From positions 30,765,504-30,829,503 of the forward strand of contig CM067541.1 of NCBI GenBank assembly GCA_034509755.1: a stretch of DNA of 64,000 bases. The letters are read 5' to 3'. The stretch comes from Anisodus tanguticus (taxonomy: Eukaryota > Streptophyta > Magnoliopsida > Solanales > Solanaceae). The notes beneath the pieces were generated by a model, which worked only from the letters and a program-made list of their open reading frames with translations, had not been told where the DNA came from and did no database searches. Made by a program: the position numbers and the translations under genes. Below, in pieces: positions 11,380 through 22,892 of this stretch (position 1 is its first letter; each line of letters begins with the position of its first letter).

Positions 11380-12130
11380 TACATCTTTTACAGCAAGACA
11401 ACATTACAACGATGTCATCAGCTTTATCATTACAACGACGTCAACAACATTACAACGACGTCTTCAGCACAACAGTTACTTTTTTACCGCATTACAATGA
11501 CAACAGCATTACATTCTTACAACAACGTCATCGACGTTACTGCAGCACATCAACTATCTTTTACAGCATTACAATGACATCAACAACATTACAACGATGT
11601 CATCAGCGTTATCATTACAACGACGTCAACAACATTACAACGTCGTCTTCAAATAACACTACCTCTTTACAAAGAAACAAGATTACAATGATGTCATCAG
11701 CAACGCGCCCATACAACGGTGCCATCAACAACGCGCCCATACAACGGCGTCATGAACAACACGCCTACGCAATGGCGTCTCCTGCAAAACAACTATCTTT
11801 CACAGCATTACAACGACATCAACAGCATTACAATGATGTCATCCGCAACGCGCCCATACAACGGTGCCATCAACAACACGCCTACGCAACGGCGTCTTCT
11901 GCACAATATTTATTTTTACAGCACTACAATGACGTCAACAACATTACAACGACGTCAACAACATTACAACGACGTCTTCAGCACATCATTTATCTTTTAC
12001 AGCAAAACATCTTTACAACAACGTCCTCGACGTTACAGGCAGCACAACAACTGTCTTTTACATCATTTACAACGACGTCAACAATATTACAACGACGTCT
12101 TCAACACAACACGTCAATCCAACGACGTCA
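11380..12130 (+). repeat. ACAACGACGTC-rich tandem array in element A 3' UTR
   Basis: Dozens of short imperfect repeats of the type ACATTACAACGACGTCAACA with a 20-bp basic period in the clearest stretches (about 11930-11980), interspersed with variants (GATGTC, GGCGTC, GGTGCC) and longer composite units. The palindromic core GACGTC recurs throughout. Long ORFs here simply translate the repeat. Confidence 0.8.
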
Positions 12131-12134
12131 TTTC

Positions 12135-12279
12135 AGGCGCCCACCTTATAATGCGGGTATTTTAATTTCAGTTAGGCGCCCACCTCCTAATGCGGGTATT
12201 TTAATTTCAGTCAGGCGCCCACCTCCTAATGCGGGTATTTTAATTTCAGTTAGGCGCCCACCTCCTAATGCGGGTATTT
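12135..12279 (+). repeat. 39-bp tandem repeat, 3.7 copies (element A)
   Basis: Units at 12135, 12174, 12213 and 12252 (last partial) of AGGCGCCCACCTCCTAATGC plus GGGTATTTTAATTTCAGTT. Nearly identical to each other. The 39-bp length is a multiple of three, which keeps an ORF open by chance. Confidence 0.92.
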
Positions 12280-12630
12280 CCAAGTTATATTCTCTACAAT
12301 TTTTCCTCAGCAGTTATACACTAATTTTATCTTAATCTTTAGTTTGCAGGAGCTTCAATTTGCAGGAACTTCATCACAACGTGGAACTATCTCTTACGGC
12401 GAACCGAGGCAAATTGATCAACAACCTACTTCGAACGTCGATCCGCTCTTTCCCAATAGTTTTGTCACATCTGCGACCAGTGTCATCATAACTCGACACT
12501 GGAGCAATATTTCTTGAATCCGCACCAGCTTTTTCAATATCTTCTCCCTCGAAATTCTGTTTCTGCCATGCATACCTGATCTTCCTTCAAGTCCCGTTGA
12601 TCAGGACAAAATTGGCTACTTAGTCAACTT

Positions 12631-12676
12631 CTTTGGCCGAAAACTCTTTCATCGTCTCCGGCCAAAGAGGGCATCT
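12631..12676 (+). other. Hairpin and polypurine tract of element A
   Basis: CTTTGGCCG (12631-12639) can pair with CGGCCAAAG (12659-12667), leaving a 19-base loop. The 3' strand of the stem runs into the purine run CAAAGAGGG (12663-12671), six bases from the 3' LTR. The purine run is the expected primer site for plus-strand DNA synthesis. Confidence 0.65.
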
Positions 12677-12760
12677 CGTTGACACCCAATTTTGTCCCGT
12701 CTTTTATGATTTTATTTGCAATTTTAAATATTTTTTTTAAACACCTCAAAACAATTTTAA

Positions 12761-12824
<64 letters not shown>

Positions 12825-15800
12825 CATACATATATATATATGTATATATATATATCATTCTCATTATTATTATTTATTACTCGCATTTTTTACCGGCATT
12901 TGCATTTTTTTTTTTTATCATAATCATAGTTTTATCCATAATATTATATGTTATTTATTTTCGCAAAATGGCATCGCATTTCCATTTTTTTCAAGCATTG
13001 CGCGTATCGCAAATATTATATTTTATCACATCGTTATGTTATTTTTAAATAATTCACATCTTTTACAAAACAAAAATAATATTTTTAATGTTAAACCCCT
13101 TTTATATTTTTAAACCCAAAACAATTTCTAACCAATTTCATTTTCCCAAACCCAATACAAATTCTACCCAAACAAAATTCACCAAACCCACAAAACAAAT
13201 TCCTACCCAAATCTTCCAAACCAAAGCCCAACAAACCATTCCCTTATTTCCCCAAGCCCAATCGGCCACCCCATTTTCGAATTCCCAATTCCCACAACCC
13301 AAAACTCCCAAAGCCCAACCATCCCTAAATCTCTTAACCCAAAACAAAACAACTCCCCTCTTTATTTTCGGCCCACCCGCAACAGCCCAAACTCCCCTTT
13401 CTTCTATTTTTTAACCAACTCCCCATTCCCCTTTTATTTCCCTTATTCCCGACCCACCACAAAATCACAGCCCAAACGCACCCCATTTCCGCAGCCCCAA
13501 TCGAACAACCAAAACACCCACCAGCCCAAAACCAATTCGTCCACCCAATAACTCGCCGACCCGAGCCCAATCCCAATTAAAACCCCCAATTCGCCCAAAA
13601 CCAAATCAAAAACAAAACCAACGACGCCAAAAAAAAACCAGGCGACCTTCGACCCAAACCCTTCCAAAATCCGGCGGTCCTTCGCCGATTCCACCTAAGA
13701 CATCCCTTTACCCGCCGGACAAACACCCTCACCACACCACCGTCACCACGTCCCTTTCCATCTCGGACCTCTCGCATCCCCCGGTCCCCTTTTCCATTTT
13801 TCTCGCAAAAACTCGCAGCATTGAACACTCGTCCGGTCAAATCGACCATGCATGAGTCGTCGATCCTCGTGGCACCTTCAAGGATTCGTTGGGTAAGAAC
13901 ACGAACCCCATACCTCTTCCTTTATCATCTCGGTTTTCAAAAAGAAAAAGGGATAAACCGTCACTTTTTTTCCAGGGGTTTAAATTCGAATTTTCAAAAT
14001 CTAGTTTGTTGGGGAGGGGTCTCAATAAGGACTATAAATAGAACCCTTTGTGGGTTATGGAAGGGGGTCCCGATTTTCAAAAAGCCCTCTGTTTTATCTT
14101 AGTTCTTGCAAAAAATCAACCTCGCCTTATGGTTTCACAAAAGGGGTTTAGCAAAAATCCCTTCTTGAACGAGCTTCGATTCTAAAAAATCCTTCTTTTA
14201 CTCTCGGTTCTGGTTTGACCAAAACCACAAAGCGTTAAGCTCCTCGTTCTCTTTAAACCGCCTAAACAAACTTCTCCGAGCGGGCCGACGATTCGAGACG
14301 ACGCTTCGGTTCGCCGCTCGAAGAAGGTCCGTAAATACATCTCCTCTCGCTTTATTTTCTGCATTTTTTGTGTATTTTATTGTTAATTATGTGATAGTGT
14401 AGTCGTTTCATGATGATGTGTTCAAGAATATCTAAGTATGGGTTTGTTAGCATGTTTAGTTAATTATTAATGTATAGACATGCTTTATTTGTTTGATTAG
14501 GTTCGTGCTTAGTATAGTGTATTGTCCTCTTTACTATTTAGTTCATGATTAATGGCAATTGAATAATTGTTTGCTAGCCTCGTTGATATGATTGAGATTA
14601 CAAAAAAAATAATAGTAGCATAGTTTTAGATTCAATGACTTAGATAGGTATATGTTAACTGCTCATATGCTTTCGTGAGTAGTGTAGGATAAGATTAGCT
14701 TTAAATCTTTACTAGATTATTTGTAAACATATGTGCGTGAGTTTGAGATAAGTGGAAGTATTGTGTGTATGTGTATGGTTTCTGGATGTTTGTTGATTCT
14801 CTCGTATACTCAAAATACCGGAATCCGCCTATCTTATTGAGTTCTTTTAACCGATTCATTCCTAATAGATGATTAGTTGTTTATCAGCTTGTGGTATATT
14901 AATATTTGACTTGTAATATACTAGATAATCAATCCAAGTATTTATGCCATGAGAATCGCCTACTTATGCCCAATACTTCATATTTAGTCTTAACTATGTA
15001 TGTGTGACTTAAACTATGAAGTGGTGACCTCTCGGTTTTTGTGTGACTAGCCATGCCTACTTCATAAAGTGTGTTGTGTGACCATCTCAGTATTATCTTG
15101 ATAAAATATTGCCCTCGCTCATGTGTGTATATCAAGTTATAAATCCCAAAAACAAGATGTATTAAATATGATTTGAGTTGTTGAATATCCTGTCTCTCGT
15201 TATTCGGTCTTATTTGCTCGATTTGACAAATTCCTACTATGTGTATCTCTAAATGTTTTTATGCACAACTGGAATCATGTCCCCGTTAGTATAAAATAAC
15301 TTATGAATTTGGATTGAATATTGCTTGGACATATTACCGATTTGGGGCAGACCCGTATAGTTATTTATCGCTAGTTTTCATTCGAAATTATCATCCGAAT
15401 AAAACTTATCTGGATTAGTAGTGATCAATAGAATATCCCCAAAATGTTGCCCCCGTTGGTCAATAGGACATCTTTGTATATCTCATACATCTATTGAGTT
15501 AAATTCATGTTTCGTATGTCCAAAAGAGGCACCATTTTTAATACACAACCTATAGATGACTGTCTCGTTTACCTCCTTCAAGTCCGAAAATTATAAGTTT
15601 GGGCCTCGCTTTCTATTTCTCGCGTGTTGATTGTTCCCCGAGGCCCAACAACATATTACCTTTCATGAATTATCTATTTACCCTTTTTTCTATGTATATA
15701 TTTTCATGTTCCATTCTCTAATCCTTTTCTTTTCTTTTATTTTACATGAAATGCATCGGGAGCAACGAAGAGTCTCGTTATGAGACTCATCATGATTATC

Positions 15801-16612
15801 GTCAAACGAAGACCCGCATCCACACTCCTTGCATTCTCCAAACTCGGGATTTCAAAACAAATAGGGGCTAGATGACATCGTCATCCGCCTTAGTTCCCCT
15901 TTCATTGTTATTCTTTAAATTCGTTAATTCTATTTGGGTCTGTAATAATTATTTAATGCTTGTGTGATTGTTAGGATATTTAGAATAATTAGGTCATGAA
16001 TGGATAATTAGTAGGGTAGTTAAAGCCCGTCGCTAGCTTATTTGCTTGTAGGCTCGGTTAATTTAAACATAGAAACCCTCCGCTAGTTATTTATTTTTAG
16101 GCTCGTCAAGCATATTTAAAATTTTCAAAACAAACTATGATCATCTTCTATTCATTTTATTAATTGTACAACAAAAAATGATTTCCAAAAATTACTCCTT
16201 TGGCATTACAAATTAATTGCTTTTCTCCTTATTATTGTCACAAATGCATACATGTACAAAATGCATCTCTTTCATTAATTATTTGTAAATATCTTTTTAA
16301 CTTTATACTTTAAACATGCATTTTTCTTACTATAATATTAACCTGAGTTTGACCGGATAACCGCAAGTTAGCGGATCTTAAAGGATGCCTAACCCCTTCC
16401 CTTTAGGAGAATAGAGAACCCTTACCTAGAATCTCATTAGTTTCGTAGACCTTAAAATCGGAGTTTACATTGCAGCATTTAGTTTAAATATTTAGGTGTC
16501 CTAATTCACCGTAAAAGATAATTAGGTGGCGACTCCTTAATAATACCCAGGAATCACCGGACACGTTGTGCTCCGCTTTGACCCGTAGAGCAGGTCAAAA
16601 CAGGGCGCGACA
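12677..16612 (+). repeat. 3' LTR of element A
   Basis: Aligns along its whole length with 2300-6168. The first base is C instead of T (CGTTGACACC), and it ends GGGCGCGACA. At 3936 bp it is 67 bp longer, mostly because a TA tract has expanded at 12766-12856. The TATA box is at 14033-14040. Differences from the 5' LTR are mostly 1-3-base changes next to CTG, CTCG and CAG. Confidence 0.92.
12766..12856. repeat. TA-rich microsatellite in the 3' LTR of element A
   Basis: (TA)n with embedded CATA units. The matching place in the 5' LTR has only a short tract (about 2388-2420). It expanded after, or during, insertion of the element. Confidence 0.9.
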
Positions 16613-16617
16613 CAAAG
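16613..16617. repeat. Target-site duplication (right copy) of element A
   Basis: CAAAG follows the CA end of the 3' LTR and matches 2295-2299. Confidence 0.92.
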
Positions 16618-16850
16618 TACAACATTCTTGGATAATCTTGTAACCCTAGAATAATAGAAAACTAGTCACTCATATTCATGATGAAAATACAATTTATAAT
16701 CATTCAACTCTAGAAACAAAATAAAGAAGAATAAATTGTGTAAGTCTCCGTCCACGGTGCTCTAGCCCTCCTTGTGATCCCCTCTCTCAAATGTCTTGAA
16801 AGTCTCTCTAAAAATGTATCTAATATCTTGGGGAGAGTTGAAGCTTGCTT
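16618..16850. repeat. Distal part of the inverted-repeat right arm
   Basis: Continues the arm broken at 2299. TACAACATTCTTGGATAATC, CCCTAGAATAATAG and GTCTCCGTCCACGGTGCTCT match, imperfectly, the reverse complement of 1058 back to about 860. Removing element A restores one continuous palindromic element of about 1.7 kb. Confidence 0.72.
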
Positions 16851-16895
16851 CTTCTAAAGGGTTTTCTTGGTCATCAATATGACCCGTGTAGAATT

Positions 16896-16940
16896 AACAA
16901 CAACAACAACAAACTCAGTGTAATCCCACAAGTGGAGTCC
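16896..16940 (-). mobile_element. 3'-end fragment of a (TTG)n-tailed SINE
   Basis: On the minus strand this reads CCACTTGTGGGATTACACTG, then a few bases and a (TTG)n tail. That end is shared by tobacco TS-type and other Solanaceae SINEs. Only about 45 bases are present. The body with Pol III A and B boxes is missing or unrecognisable. It is one of the better taxonomic hints in the window. Confidence 0.55.
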
Positions 16941-17597
16941 GTGTGTAGAATGACCTTGGGCCGAAGTACCAATTCTAGTCCAAAACTAACTCAAATTGCC
17001 CAATTTTTGTGTAAGAAGGTGATGCAACAAAATATAAACTCAACACAAGAATTTCACGTGGAAAACTTTCTGCTCAAGGGAGTCAAGAATCACGACCTAT
17101 CTTCCTATAAGATTTACCAAATTCTTCACTAAATTAGGAGCCCTTATAATGGTTGAAAATAACCTAAGGACTTGTTCCATGGTCCACCTAAAATCACAGT
17201 CGTAACTAATTTAACCAATGAACACCTATTATACAATAAGTGCAAAGGTAAATTTATAGTATAATCAAACTTTATTTGACTTGGATCTTTCTTTCTTTTC
17301 TTGTATGCGCGTTGGATTCCATATCTTACTTCAATGCTAATTGCATGTTGATCAACTTATGGTACTTTATGAAAATATTGTTTTAACTTGAAATCCAACT
17401 CTTCATCAAATAGGAATCAGTCAACATTCAGTTTTCTCCAACGTCGGCAAGAAACAACTTCCAGTCTCTAGTTGTGTAGTGAGAATTAGTTCCTTTGTTA
17501 ATATAATTGTTTCACTAAATCTTGATCTACTTGGTATCTGGTTCTTTAATTAAATCCTTCCTTATGTCTTCCTTGATTGTTATTGAACATCAAATCA
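16941..17597. other. Unassigned AT-rich stretch, possible copia-related sequence
   Basis: No gene recognised. AAGAATTTCACGTGGAAAAC (about 17048) followed by GTCAAGAATCACGACCT resembles sequence I associate with Solanaceae copia LTR or leader regions, but the match is from memory and short. The 95-residue ORF at 16845-17132 spans the SINE tail and is not considered real. Confidence 0.3.
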
Positions 17598-18059
17598 TTA
17601 AAATTTCAATGTAAGCTCATGATCATTGAGCAAGAAACTACTCAACAATAATGATGTTGAGACTAATGAGAAGGAGCTTGTTGACGAGCCCCATGTTGTT
17701 GATGAGGATTTCCTGGCTTCTATTAAGTAGGAGATGGTTTTGGAAACCATGGAACGATCCCTGAGAGAGATGCCCATGACCTGGACTAGTGGAGTTGGTT
17801 CCACCCCACAAGGCACGGTGGAGATAAAGAGTGTTCCCTTTACTACAAAGGTAGAAACCCCATAACAATATTTCATGCCTCCACAACCAGTGGGAAACAA
17901 TTCACCTACCTGAGACATTAGTACACCAACACCGAAGTTCGAGATAGGCAGTTCTTTGCAACCGACTCCCACAGCACAACCCGAGGGCAGTGATGCACAA
18001 AAAGAGGCCGCCTCAGTGAGCCAGACTCAGGATGGGCGCTTACTGCGCCGCAAGGAGAC
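17598..18059 (+). pseudogene. Unrecognised decayed coding stretch upstream of element B'
   Basis: One plus-strand frame gives a protein-like composition over about 145 codons: acidic at first (NEKELVDEPHVVDEDFLASI), then RSLREMPMTW, a P/T-rich part and a Q/S-rich end, broken by three stops. It is more coherent than random DNA, but I do not recognise the family. It ends exactly where the LTR of element B' starts (18060), so it may be the insertion target, for example the tail of an older retroelement or a captured gene. Confidence 0.35.
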
Positions 18060-19047
18060 TGTTGACACCTAATTTTTATCCTCCAATAATTTTATTTAAT
18101 TATTCAGGATCTCTAAGTCACAGACAGAGCAAAATATGCCTCTTACAAGACGAAAATAATTTTACAAAAATATTTTAGAGACATTTTGTCACTCTATTTG
18201 ACAATATATCAGCCAGTATACGTGTTGTATATCATATATTATTTTTACATTTATTTTAATAATTAATTTTAGTTTTTCAAAATTAAAATTAAAGGTAATT
18301 GTGAAAATTATCCAAATTCTCAATTTCAGAGGAAATTAATATTTATTCCATCAAATTCGAAAAAAATTGTGTAATTAAGTAGGAGTTGTTAAGAGCACAT
18401 CTCAATTTCAAACCATTTTGTGTTTTAAATTAAAAGAGTTTTGTTTGACATTAAGATTTTAAATTTCAAATTATGTCAAATTCGAGCTTAATTCGAAGCT
18501 TTTAATTTAGTTTGGCCGTATTTAAAATTAGTTGGATCATTTTTAATTTAAAACATGAATGTGGCCAAAGCTTTATTTAATTTAAGACTACAATTTGGGC
18601 CATTTTCGTTTTTAAAAAAAGGAATGATCGGGTCTGGCCCAATTGGACCGTGACCCGGCCCATCACATCCTTTAAGCGTAAAAGACAGACGTCCATCCCC
18701 ATTTCCCCTTTTCCCCTCCGTGAACGCTAGCCACATCATCTTCTCTACGATGCCAAAAATGGCAAGGAGAACAGTACACTTGCTTTAACTCAGTTGTTGC
18801 TCATTGATTTTGGGCAAGAGCACTCTTGCCCTTATTTTTCCAGAACGCCGTAGATGCACCCCCCCCCCCACCAAGGTGAGGTTTTCCTTCTCAGTTGCTT
18901 TATCTGTGCGTTTTTATGGTTTTTATCTCTTTTGTTTTGAATTCTCATTTTCGATTGGTTGAGAACTTTATAGAGGGAGTTCCCCCCTCCCAAACTTGTT
19001 CTCCCACATTGGTTCAATCTCAATTTCTAGGATTGTGAGTTTTTTTT

Positions 19048-19055
19048 TATAAATT
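19048..19055 (+). promoter_or_regulatory. LTR promoter TATA box, element B'
   Basis: TATAAATT about 0.99 kb into the LTR, in the same relative place as TATAAATT at 61091 in element B, shortly after the shared TTCTCCCACAT sequence. Confidence 0.6.
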
Positions 19056-19312
19056 GAACCCCAACCCTTCATTTATGTGTGTGTGTGGGGGGGGGGAGGA
19101 TTGATTGATTTTTGAGCTTTTATTTCTTAAAAGCTTAGTTTATTATCTAAATTTTGAATTATTGCGATTGGTTTGGGTTCCAAGCCCTTTGGTGGAACCC
19201 TAAGTGTCGATTTAGCCCTTTAGTTGTAAAAATTTCTCTTTTACATGTGTGTGAGTGTGAATCGAGTGGAGGAGTGAAGATCAAGCCCCAATCTCGATTC
19301 GGTTGCCACCAC

Positions 19313-19323
19313 AAGAGGTAATC
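19313..19323 (+). promoter_or_regulatory. Putative splice donor in element B' LTR
   Basis: AAGAG|GTAATCC, 270 bases after the TATA box, followed by T-rich sequence. Corresponds to 3890 in A and 52011 in B. Confidence 0.4.
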
Positions 19324-20123
19324 CCTAATCTTTGTTTTAATTTTCTACCTATTCCATTAAGTTTAGGTTAATGTAAGATATTATAGCGTATTATGTGTTA
19401 ATTTGTAGTATTTTGGTTGTGTATGGACTATTGAAGCTGTGATACTTCTTTAAAAGCATGTATTAGTTCATAAGGATTATGTTTGGCTAGTTTAATGTCA
19501 TATCATGATTGTTACATCACCTAATACTAGTGTAATCCTAGAAATGAACTAAGATTATTGGTATTTGGCCTAATTAGTTCTGTTTTATTAAAAGAAACTA
19601 TGACTTAGTATTAAAATACTGTCATAATCATATTAGGACCATTCAATAGCCTAAAAATAGAAGAAATGCCCTAGCCTTAATAAGTTTTGTGTGTCTGATA
19701 GCCCTAAGATGGATATAGTTGTTAGTTTTGTTTATACATCATAGTTAACTGAACATATAGGGTTAAACATGATATAGAAATGTTTCTAACATGGACTTAG
19801 GAGAAACCTTTAGGCTCTATGGTAGTTAAATAGGTTGTTACACCTATGTATTGGACTGTTGCTATTCTAAAGGAGCACTTTAGGGTCTGCTTAGGTTAAA
19901 TTCAAGTCTTAATATGATAGGTCTTAGCATAGTGTTAGGTGAAGATGTTTGAACTTGTAGAGTTTGTCACATAAGATTGAGTTTAGCTTCTTTTTTAAGG
20001 TCATAATAGTATGGTATGTTCTTAACTAAAGTGTGTGGTAAATATGAAAAAATGTGATGATTATAAACTTATGTATCTTAATGCTTCTTCTTAAGCTATT
20101 TTGGGTCTGCTTGTTAATCTAGG

Positions 20124-20579
20124 GATTACATTGGGAGGTGTTGAGATTTGTATCTGATAGTATCCTGTAAAATAAGTGATTGTGTCCATCATTTGCTAGC
20201 TTTTGTTCATTACTTGTCTTGTCTTTGAGTGTGTCCTAAGTAGGGATGTCTTAAGGATCTCTGATTCATGTTTATGAACTTTATTAGGTTTGGTCCAGTA
20301 TTTGTCAACTTAAATCATGATAGCATGTTGATTGAAATGTGTGGTTTGGAGGGTTACATTGGGAGGTATTGAGATTTGTATCTGATAGTATCCTGTAAAA
20401 TTAGTGATTGTGTCCATCATTTGCTAGCTTTTGTTCATTACTTGTCTTGTCTTTTAGTGTGTCCTAAGTAGGGATGTCTTAAGGATCTCTGATTCATGTT
20501 TATGAACTTTGTTAGGTTTGGTCCAGTATTTGTCAACTTAAATCATGATAGCATGTTGATTGAAATGTGTGGTTTGTGT
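20124..20579 (+). repeat. 228-bp tandem duplication inside the B' LTR
   Basis: GATTACATTGGGAGGTGTTG at 20124 recurs as GGTTACATTGGGAGGTATTG at 20352. The two copies continue in parallel to GAAATGTGTGGTTTG with only about five differences. Absent from the B LTRs as far as can be compared. Confidence 0.92.
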
Positions 20580-22887
20580 GTAACTATGTAAGAACCATGT
20601 GTAGAATAGCCTTTCACATGTTCTAACATGACCTTGCATGTTTATTTGTTCAGTTCTTAAGTTATGTCACTCATCCTGTGCATCAATATGCGTATCTGCA
20701 TTCAGTTAATGCTAAATGAATCCTAGATTCCTTCTTGAGCTTCTAATTAGCTAAATATGTGTCATGAGTACTTAGAAAAGCATTGTTTTCATCTGTGTGT
20801 TCTATGTTACGACTGCCTATTAGTAAGTCAAATCTAGTCTAAATGCATATTTAGGTAAAGAATAAAAGACTCTGAACCATTGTGCCAATTGCCATGTTAT
20901 TTGACAATATAAAATGATAAAGTTAGGCTAATTTCAGCATGCTAGTTTTAAAATGATAAAGTTAGGCTAATTTCACTCATCCTGTGCATCAATTGACTGT
21001 GATGTATATATTTGTTCATTTCTTTAAGATGGTTTGGTTTGAGAATTTATTGTTTGGATCTATCTGGTTTGAGTGAATTAGAACTTGCATATTGAGCATA
21101 TTAAGATGTTTTTCTGGTCATGAGAAACTGATAGCATTACGTGTGTTTCAACAACATGCCTATTTCCATTTTGTATAAACTTGTCCTTAATGAAACTGGT
21201 AGCCTAGTTAGAACTGATATGCTTGTTATCTGAAGTATCATGTGTTTAAAGTCACTAGCATGAAAGATAAAATCTGATAGTCTTAGCTAAGTGTCTTCTT
21301 ACTTCATCTATCCTCTGCCTGTTGTGTTGAGTTGTTTGACTGCTAAGTAAGTTTAGATGAGATGATGTGTCATATAAGGGATATCCCCATGTGTGCTTGC
21401 TATGCCTATACTTGCCTAACTTGGATTCTGTAATGTGAACTGTAAAACATGCTATTGTGTTGTTTTGTTGTAATTGAGAACCATATAGACTGTCAATATA
21501 ACCATGATCTTAATTTAAGAAGAAGTTCTAGGTTTAAATCTTATTCTCTGTTGATTAACTCTAGATCAGTAGTTAACTTTGACTAATACTTGATATGGTT
21601 ATTGAACTAAACTAGGATAGATCCTATCTTCACTATTCGAATTTGGTGCATGATATGAGGTTTGTAACTAGACACAGTTGGCCTGTTAAGGTAAAACTAT
21701 AAGGATGTTGTGGTTGGTTTGGTTATCATTTTTGAATGTAGGATGTTTTAATCATGTTCATATAGTGTTATGAAGTATATACAGTAGTGTGAAGAGGAAC
21801 TCTTTGTTGTATCTTGCCTATGCTCTTTTTTCTGGAACTGTTTCTTCTTCTTCTTCTTGGTGATTGTTCTTTAATATGTGCTGATATACACTTAGATATA
21901 CAACATGTATATCAAATATACTCAGTATATATGATATACAAGACAAATATATCTTTATGTATATCATTTAGGAAATTAAGTAAACTACTAGTTGATTGGG
22001 CCTGGCCCATTTATACTGCTCTATTTTTTGCCTTTGCATCAAAGTGGCTGGGCTAGGCCCATTTATATGTATGCTTATATACGTGATTGTCAACTGTTCT
22101 TTAATATGGGCCAAGCCCAATTCAATATCTTTTCCTTTTTCTGAAGATTTGCCCAAGTATGGGATGTTCCTAACTGTTTGATTACATGGGCCTTAACTGC
22201 TGAATATATGTTGTTTTTTTTCTAACTTATGTATGGCGTGTGTGTCAAATTTAGGATTACATAATTTTTTTTTTGATGGTTTCGGGTACTTTCTAACTCT
22301 CATTTTCTTTTCTCCCTTTCTCCTTTTTCTGCCTATGCACGATGAGACGGGCCCTCGTTGGCCTGTCACCTTCTCCAGCCAGTTGGGCCAAGGCCCAACT
22401 AATCCATTTTGATCTAGTATGTATGATTTTAGTTGTGCATGAAGGCCCAACTATGGGCGAAAATAGTAACTGGTGGGTTTAGTAGGCCCACCGGCCTAAC
22501 TCATCTCTTTCAAATTCATTGTATTTATATTATAAATATACTATTTGTATTAAAATATATATGTGATACTATTGGAACCCCTTTATGGTTACGGCTTAGG
22601 ATAGACAAACGATACATACATCGTTTAGCTAGGATTGACATGAAAAAGAATTTCATAGTGGTTAACTTCACATTTTTAAAATTATTGAGAAATTGGATTG
22701 TTTTGACTCTAAATAAATTGGACCATTTTTGAACTTTTAAATTAAATGGGACTATTTTTTGGGCTTTTAACATAACGGGCTGGACTGTGTTAGATTTGAT
22801 CGGGTACTCCTTTTTTTTTCTTCAAAATCTGGACTTTACTTCTAAAATGTTAAACAGACTATTTTAAGAAGGAAATTGAATTGAAAT

Positions 22888-22892
22888 AATAA
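22888..22892. repeat. Probable target-site duplication of element E (left)
   Basis: AATAA before the LTR, against GATAA at 29122-29126 after it: four of five bases agree, as expected for an old 5-bp duplication with one mutation. Confidence 0.5.

Larger units (their letters stand above)
2300..16612 (+). mobile_element. Element A: structurally complete, non-autonomous Ty3/gypsy Tat retrotransposon
   Basis: A 14.3-kb element made of a 5' LTR (2300-6168), tRNA-Arg primer-binding site (6172), long leader, degenerate gag (7123-9496), integrase tail (about 9900-10045), a 3' UTR of tandem repeats (10085-12300), a purine tract (about 12663) and a 3' LTR (12677-16612), flanked by CAAAG. The lineage call rests on the tRNA-Arg primer site, the gag sequence, the integrase ending in WPKTINADAVKRYHI, the very long LTRs and the tandem-repeat-rich 3' UTR, all typical of Tat/Ogre-type elements. 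Protease core, reverse transcriptase, RNase H and the integrase catalytic core are missing, so it would need proteins from a relative. The LTRs are almost identical, so insertion is recent compared with the other elements here. Confidence 0.92.
18060..22892 (+). repeat. LTR of element B', first part
   Basis: Begins TGTTGACACCTAATTTTTAT and shares its opening (CTCCAATAATTTTATTTAAT, then TTATTCAG and AAGTCACAG) with the LTRs at 50862 and 60011, but is clearly more diverged. It contains a C- and T-rich block with homopolymers (18861, 19087), a TATA box (19048), a donor-like GTAATC (19318), then T-rich DNA with a 228-bp duplication. It is cut at 22892 by element E and resumes at 29122. Confidence 0.82.

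Noticed and set aside
11412..12335. 307-residue ORF with HYNDV/LQRR repeats
   Set aside because: It is the translation of the GACGTC and 39-bp tandem arrays in the 3' UTR. All frames stay open because of repeat composition. No family resemblance.
22193..22450. Minus-strand 85-residue ORF
   Set aside because: In the T-rich part of the B' LTR. No motif, and no conservation with the B LTR that I can see.
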